64,000 nt of DNA from Spizellomyces punctatus DAOM BR117 (Eukaryota; Chytridiomycota; Chytridiomycetes; Spizellomycetales; Spizellomycetaceae). Position numbers and translations under genes: made by a program. The DNA is taken from positions 62,001-126,000 of the forward strand of contig NW_015971547.1 of the NCBI RefSeq assembly GCF_000182565.1. Direction: 5' to 3'. The notes beneath the pieces are model-generated. The model was given only the letters and a program-made list of their open reading frames with translations. It made no database searches and had not been told where the DNA came from. Below, piece by piece: positions 58,786-64,000 of the stretch (position 1 is the stretch's first letter; each line of letters starts with the position of its first letter).

Positions 58786-59070
58786 ACCTGGGCAAGGTAG
58801 CCCAGGGGTTAAGGCGCCGACGTGCACCTTAACAGAGCGGGTTCGAATCCCGGAGCAGGTCGTCAGAGACTGATTGCTTGCGGCGGTAGGAGCAAGTGAC
58901 GCCCCTTCGTGTGGGTCCCAGTGAAGCTTGTGCTGAGGGAGGGCTTTGATGAGCGACGTACCCGACTGACAGAATCTGCGTGTGGACGGAGCAGCTGCGC
59001 GCCCGAAAGGGCCCCCAATGATACCCGCCGGGTTGAGGGAGGGCGGGGAAGAAAGGGAATTATCCTTTTT
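58786..59070 (+). ncRNA. tRNA-like Pol III element (A box, B box, T-run), candidate ncRNA or SINE
   Basis: TAGCCCAGGGG at 58798-58808 fits the A-box consensus and GGTTCGAATCC at 58840-58850 is a perfect B box, spaced as in a tRNA gene. A TTTTT run at 59066-59070 could terminate a transcript of about 285 nt. The first 75 nt do not fold as a normal tRNA: positions 6-7 of the acceptor do not pair and no valid anticodon arm forms. Instead they form three perfect hairpins: CCTGGGC/GCCCAGG (58787-58806), TTAAGG/CCTTAA (58809-58832) and CGGG/CCCG around TTCGAAT (58838-58852). The region downstream is GC-rich and unique within the window. Confidence 0.4.
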
Positions 59071-59412
59071 CGATTAAACATTCCCTATATGTAGTCTAGC
59101 TTTATCTCTATAAATTGCCTTTGCGCTGCACCATTTTATTCCATCCTGGGTGGACATACCGGTCAAAGCACACATGTCTCAGACAAGCTCCCACGTCCCA
59201 GGCATCGTTAGGAATTTCTGACTGTCTCAAAATGTGGATTTGCCCTTTAGTGAACCATTGACAAAGATAGCAGTCTTTCAAGAGGTTGCGATGAAAGACT
59301 TGGGTACTCATCCGCCAACGATCCCGCGGGCCATTCCCAAATGCAACCTACACCCACGTGACGCCTACAATGCCCACGACCTCTCTGCCAGAACTTGTCC
59401 CGTTAAGAAACA
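59071..59412. promoter_or_regulatory. Upstream region of the heme oxygenase gene
   Basis: 342 bp between the Pol III-like element and the heme oxygenase ATG. An in-frame upstream ATG is absent; other open frames here look like chance. Confidence 0.4.
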
Positions 59413-60286
59413 ATGTCCAACCAAAGATCCCTCTCCCTGTCCGACCGTATTAACCTTCACACCAGAAAAGTTCACAGCCAAAATCACTGGATCAGCAACA
59501 TCAAGCTCCTAATTTGTCTCCTCGATCACCAACTTTACGCACGCCTCGTACGCCAGTTCTATGAGCTCTACAAAACTGTCGAGGATGAAGTGACTCGGCA
59601 TATCGAGGCTGGAGATGAGGCTGGGCTGCTGTTGAAGCAGGTCGCTATGAGGGAGATTTTTAGAGAGGAAGCGTTTCGAGAGGATGCCAGGTACTGGTGC
59701 GGACCTGACTGGAGAGATTGGAAAGAATCAGGTCCGATGAAGAAGTACAAGGTACGGGATTAAACATTTCTGTCGACTTGGCATTGGCAGTGTTAACACT
59801 TGTTCAGGCACACGTCAAGGAGCTGTCTGAAAAAGAACCAGTTGTGTTATTGGCGTATCTCTATACGATGTCAGTCTGCCGCCTTCCCGTCTCGCCGAAC
59901 AGGCATAATACTTACAATGCCTGTTTTGTAGGTACTTGGGCCTTTTTGCCGGTGGCCAACTTGTTCGCCGCAAACTTGCCAAAAAATTAGGCTTCGCTCC
60001 TTCTTCGTGCAGCGGAGGATCGGAGGGCCTCTCTATCTTTACCTTTTCCAACCCGATTTTTGAGCTCAAACGCGCATATCATCAGAGGTTTGATGCTTTG
60101 GAATTGAGTGAAGATGTTACACAGCGGATCTTGGACGAGGCGCAACTTGTATTCGCAAAGAACTTGGTGATTATTGCGGACTTGGAGGGTCTTCCTGGGG
60201 CATTGTGGAGACTTTTTATTGTTCGACTTTGGTGGATCTGGATGGCTCTAATAGCGGTGTGGTTCATGTGGAAAACCCTATCCTGA
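59413..60286 (+). CDS. HMX1: Membrane-anchored heme oxygenase
   Basis: Oxidatively opens heme to biliverdin, CO and iron, probably on the ER, in iron recycling or oxidative stress. Exons 59413-59751, 59808-59869, 59932-60286. SLSDRINLHTRKVHSQNHW carries the proximal His ligand (TRxVH). The fold continues LDHQLYARLVRQFYELYKTV, then AYLYTMYLGLFAGGQLVRR, which corresponds to the distal-helix YxGDLSGGQ motif: the two glycines are kept but the DLS part is GLFA. The last 25 residues (RLFIVRLWWIWMALIAVWFM) are a tail anchor as in Hmx1 and animal HO-1. About 250 residues. The substituted distal helix leaves a little doubt about full activity. Confidence 0.87.
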
Positions 60287-60667
60287 ATCCTAAAAGTATG
60301 CTGAGAAAGGAGATCTCGCTGGACTGCTTGACCACGGCTTGTGCATACGTGCACAGCGAATGGCGAGGGCCATCTCTTCGAATCGCGGCGGTCACAATTC
60401 TCTCACTTCATCAGAATTTGGCTTGCCAAACTTTAGATAGCTTATGAAGTACCAATTTTCGTACAGGTTACCGGTGAAGACGTCTTTGGTGAGCTGTACT
60501 GGGAAGGCCTGTTGACCCGGGTTAATATCTGCCTGTCTCGATGGCAGACATTTGAGTTGCAGCAGAGGATCATAGTACACCTATAGACTGATGCATAGTA
60601 TTGCTCTCGTCGCCGGTGGCCGCAAACTGGCAGTATCATGCTCTTACAAATATCAATGAACCATTTG
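60287..60667. other. Convergent intergenic region
   Basis: 381 bp between heme oxygenase (+) and VPS39 (-). No gene or repeat recognised. Confidence 0.5.
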
Positions 60668-63600
60668 TTACAGTGTACCATTGCAATGCAGATGCACAAT
60701 GCCCCCCGCGGGTAGTCGTGCAAAGACCGTCGGGTCGCTCACCACCTTGCCACAAACAACACATCGGACCCCATCCACAGGGATATATACAGGCGGAAGG
60801 AGTTGTGAAGCCTCAATTAGCTTAGTGTGGACCTAATGGGAAAAACTACCTGTTAGAACGAAAAATTCCTTTCCACCGCGAGACTGAAAGTCGCACACCT
60901 TGAAATGGTCCCCTCTTGACAAAGCTCGTACAATATGCGATTCCCGATGACTGTGCAAACTTCTTCGCATGGAGGAGGTCAAAAACCCGCTCAGCATATC
61001 AAGAGACCAGTGATTAGGTATTATATCCAACACCTTCATAGAAAGGACTGCGTTAGCTAGCCATCCACACTGAAAACATTGGTACGATAAGCATTTACTT
61101 TGATAACATCAAAATCTAGGGAGTGCCTGTTGAGCAGTTGCACCGCATATTTTATCATGCCTCCTCTGTGAGTTGTTCATATCTCAGAAGTCTTGCCAAT
61201 AAACCAAGGCCAAAGTCAAAGGTAGTACCTTTCACCAGATTCTAAATATAATTGTAGTAAGGTAAACAAAAGATGTCGTCGTAAGGAATCGTCCTTTTTG
61301 GTAGTTGTGGCAGCTCCCGCCAGCTGCTGAGGGGCTTGTCGGGAATCGACGCTCGTTGTTGTCTCTGCAGACTTTGTAAGGCAATACTGTTCCGCGGTAG
61401 CATGGTCGTTAAGGTTGAGCACTAGAATACGAAGAGCTTCTTCGTGCTTGTTCGTCTATCCGTGTTCGGGAATGAGCATGAAAAAAGCAGGTGCCGAATT
61501 GAAAATACGGAATACGGACATACCTGTGCGAGAACAGTGGCATTTGCGGCGTGTAGACCGGGGTATGTGTTTAGTTTAGTGGCCACGGCAGATGGCGAAT
61601 AATAGCGGGATGATGTAAGAAAGGTTAATAGCTTGCTGTATGTCCTGCTCAGATTATCGGTACGCCGTTCCAAGAAAGCGTTGAACGACGGACGAGGATC
61701 ATGCGCACGGTATTCGTTTTCTGATGAACCATTAAGATGCTTGGTCATTTTCAGTCATCAATTGGGAAGTTGTCCCTTACGCATCAACCCACCCAGTTCC
61801 TCCAAACTGTCATTCATCGCGCATGCCTCAACTTGCTCTATATATGTCATCGCAAGCGAGGTATGGCGTTGCTCATCTGTATCTCCACGATTCGTGATCA
61901 TGAACTCTAGCACATTACGGTACGCTTCCGCATTGTCGGATCTCAGTTGCTCTAATATCTCTTCGGCTGAAAAGAGCTCGTCTGTGCGGGTGGTGAAAAT
62001 CTTTCCTCAAGGGTGTTACGCACGTCTATGACTGCAGAAAATCAACATAGCCATAGTCACCTGTGCTGCTAATTGCGGATCCAGCTCAAGGACACGCTTC
62101 GAATATTTCAAGATCAGCTCCTTATTAGATGATTTCGTCAAATGGTTGACGAGAAGCGGCAACCCCGGAAAGTCTTCGTCTGTCACTTCATTCGAAGCCA
62201 TTCTGCAAAAAAAAAGGAGCGAGTTAACATCTCGGTCATCTGGCATTACGGTGTTTGCCAAGCAGTTGAGCTTGGTGAGTGTGCAAAACCATATTACCGT
62301 AGCCACAGAGCAAAAGCATCTTCCACCATTCCCTTCTGCTCATACAGTAGACTAAGAGCATAATGTCGCTAATGGGAATCAAGTGAGCTGTTAGCGTATC
62401 TGAAACGCGGACTTGGGGCGAAAAGGGCAGCTTACTTCTTTCTCTCCTAAAACCTTCGCTGCATCTTGCACATCGCAACAATTTTCTGATGATAAAAGTT
62501 GATACAATCTCTTGCGATCTGTCTCTACGTAAAGCTTCAATAAGGCTGTATCGAGGGTCTGATCACCCAGGTTAGTTGGCACAGAGGACCTTCAGCCGAA
62601 GACCGTCATGCTTCGTACCTTCTGCTTATCCCCTTCCCGTGCCGTCTCCCGGACGTGGCGAAGGTACTTGCCCAGCATTTCCTAACGCGGTTATCAATAT
62701 TAGAAGGTCACTCAAACGGACCAATTTGGATCGAATTCTACCACACCTTTGCATTGCCGACTAAGGCGTCTCTGAACGACCCTAACGTTTCGGGATCAGC
62801 ATCCGGATAATCTCTTTGCAGACTTGCACTGACTGAAAAAAAAGCAGTAAGATCCAGGTGAATGTCGCCGTTGGTATTCATAACATAGCGGCATACCAAT
62901 CTCATCAATTGTCCCTTGTTGGCTTACCCATTCTGAAGTTGCATCATCTACTTCAGGAATCGAGCCTGAAGGAGAGCCGGCCACATCCGGAAAAAGCTTG
63001 AGAAGTCGTTCAGATTCTATTTCTCCCTTTGTAAACAACTCAAATGCCTCCTCAAAGAGTGTATCTTTGAAGTAGATTAAACCAGCGCGTTGGTAGAGTG
63101 ATGAGAGTTTCAGTCTCTGTGAACTTTAACAGTCACTACATCGATGACGAACATATGGGGATGTAACTCTTGTACTCAGTACCTGTGCGTCAGTACTTTC
63201 ATGTTGCTGTCCTTGCATCATTGTCTCCGCTAATTGCACGGCAGCTTCCACACTTCGCAATTCAAGCAGGTCATCCACTTGTCGCTCTAGACAATCCATC
63301 CGAAGGGCCAAGACAGTTTCTTTGCAACCGACCAGCAGTCTGATACTCCCATTTGAGGCGGATTTGTCCATAGGTAGCTCCATTTCGAACGTCGCTTCAA
63401 CGAGAAACTTCGGCTCGCTTGAAGCGGGGAGGGTAATAGTCTGTACCCTTTTTTGGTTGAAGATATTGTGAATTTCAATACAGTTGTTATGCAGAAGGGC
63501 GGCAACGTATGGGAAGTGGAATGCTGATCAGAGTATTGTCAGAAGTCAATGAGGGGTACTGGCCCAAGAGGTACCCGGTATAAATGTAATTACCTAGGGA

Positions 63601-64000
63601 TTTCGGAATTGCGGGCCATTCTAGGGTTCCTGTTATAGTCGCGTTTCCATTTGTTAGCGGTAAAGAGAAAGCACATAAGTATGTACCGCGGACGTCCACA
63701 CACCTCGTATTGGTTCTCCATTAGGAGATATGAAAAGTCCCAATCCGAGCCCCTGGGGAGTGGCTGTTGCAAGTAGATACTCGCCATTACTAACAACAAT
63801 TGCAAGCGGTTTTTGGAGGGTACGGTCATAAGGAAAAAGAGGAATGGTTAACCCGTTGTCGATATTGATAAGTTTATATTGGTGCTGGTCGGCCGCACAA
63901 ATTCGGGACTCATATCGCACCATCATAATGGCACCGTCCGGAAGCGAGATTTCCTTTATATTCCATTTCAGCATCTATCCCGGCGTCATCAACTTCCTCA
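60668..64000 (-). CDS. VPS39: Vps39/TGFBRAP1-family HOPS tethering subunit, 5' part beyond right edge
   Basis: Tethering subunit for vacuole/late-endosome fusion that links Rab7/Ypt7 to SNAREs and to vacuole-mitochondria contacts. The CNH beta-propeller is entered midway (LKWNIKEISLPDGAIMMVRY, then LPASSEPKFLVEATF and LLVGCKETVLALRM). Helical clathrin-repeat-like regions follow: YQRAGLIYFKDTLFEEAFEL, TLDTALLKLYVETDRKRLYQ, HYALSLLYEQKGM, ILKYSKRVLELDPQLAAQV. The C-terminus has LDIIPNHWSLDMLSGFL and SMRRSLHSHRESHIVRAL, then a CVVCGKVVSDPTVFARLP zinc-binding end and stop at 60668. An in-frame stop directly upstream of the ATG at 63974 and an AG there show that this ATG is exon-internal and that the gene continues past the window. 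Many short introns. Confidence 0.92.

Noticed and set aside
58786-58862. A functional tRNA gene
   Set aside because: The A and B boxes fit, but acceptor positions 6-7 do not pair, the first T-stem pair fails, and no five-base-pair anticodon stem with a T33-purine37 loop can be drawn.

Overview
The window is nuclear DNA of an intron-rich, gene-dense fungus that very probably makes flagellated zoospores (a chytrid-like, early-diverging fungus). The evidence is in the genes. Spliceosomal introns are short (mostly 43-90 nt, GT..AG, often with a CTAAC-type branch site) and interrupt nearly every gene. Fungal-type genes are present (SPT23/MGA2-like factor, SEY1, DBP4, fungal endosulfine). A clear CFAP77, a protein of motile ciliary doublets, sits at 46707-48322. 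Genes lie 0.1-0.8 kb apart on both strands with no operon logic, and no virus or intact transposon is visible.

Layout: 1-3252 (-) JmjC/R1-zinc-finger chromatin protein running off the left edge; 3598-4876 (+) ACBD5-like tail-anchored acyl-CoA-binding protein; 4953-5919 (-) D-aminoacyl-tRNA deacylase; 6093-7115 (+) ribosomal protein eL18; 7510-10376 (-) mitochondrial-type cPLA2; 10744-11710 (-) INSIG; 12183-13287 (-) prohibitin-2; 13553-16486 (+) DBP4 helicase; 16621-18821 (-) dihydrolipoamide dehydrogenase; 19389-19684 (+) CMC4; 20490-22169 (+) an unknown secreted Asn-rich/Gly-Tyr repeat protein; 22497-26693 (-) HUL5/UBE3C HECT ligase; 27139-28354 (-) GOS1 SNARE; 29222-30864 (+) GT4-like glycosyltransferase; 31097-34245 (-) SEY1; 34670-35877 (+) CK2 alpha; about 36366-40863 (+) MGA2/SPT23-like membrane transcription factor; 41202-41471 (-) small membrane protein; 42199-42645 (+) mitochondrial uS17; 43081-43702 (+) endosulfine; 44096-45037 (-) TLC-domain protein; 46707-48322 (+) CFAP77; 48760-50948 (-) F-box/LRR protein; 51553-53874 (-) folylpolyglutamate synthase; 54283-56333 (+) shugoshin; 56853-58178 (-) DHHC acyltransferase; 58786-59070 (+) a possible Pol III transcript; 59413-60286 (+) heme oxygenase; 60668 to the right edge (-) VPS39.

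Most genes are housekeeping. A loose theme of lipid and membrane homeostasis runs through them: ACBD5-like, cPLA2, INSIG, MGA2-like, TLC protein, SEY1, DHHC enzyme, GOS1, VPS39. I do not infer a functional cluster from this. The least explained elements are the secreted repeat protein at 20490-22169, which carries an intron-preserving internal duplication, and the A-box/B-box element at 58786-59070.

Many exon joins were worked out by hand by matching splice sites, phase and family motifs. They are predictions, not transcript-confirmed. Open frames beginning with TTG or GTG were not accepted as gene starts.
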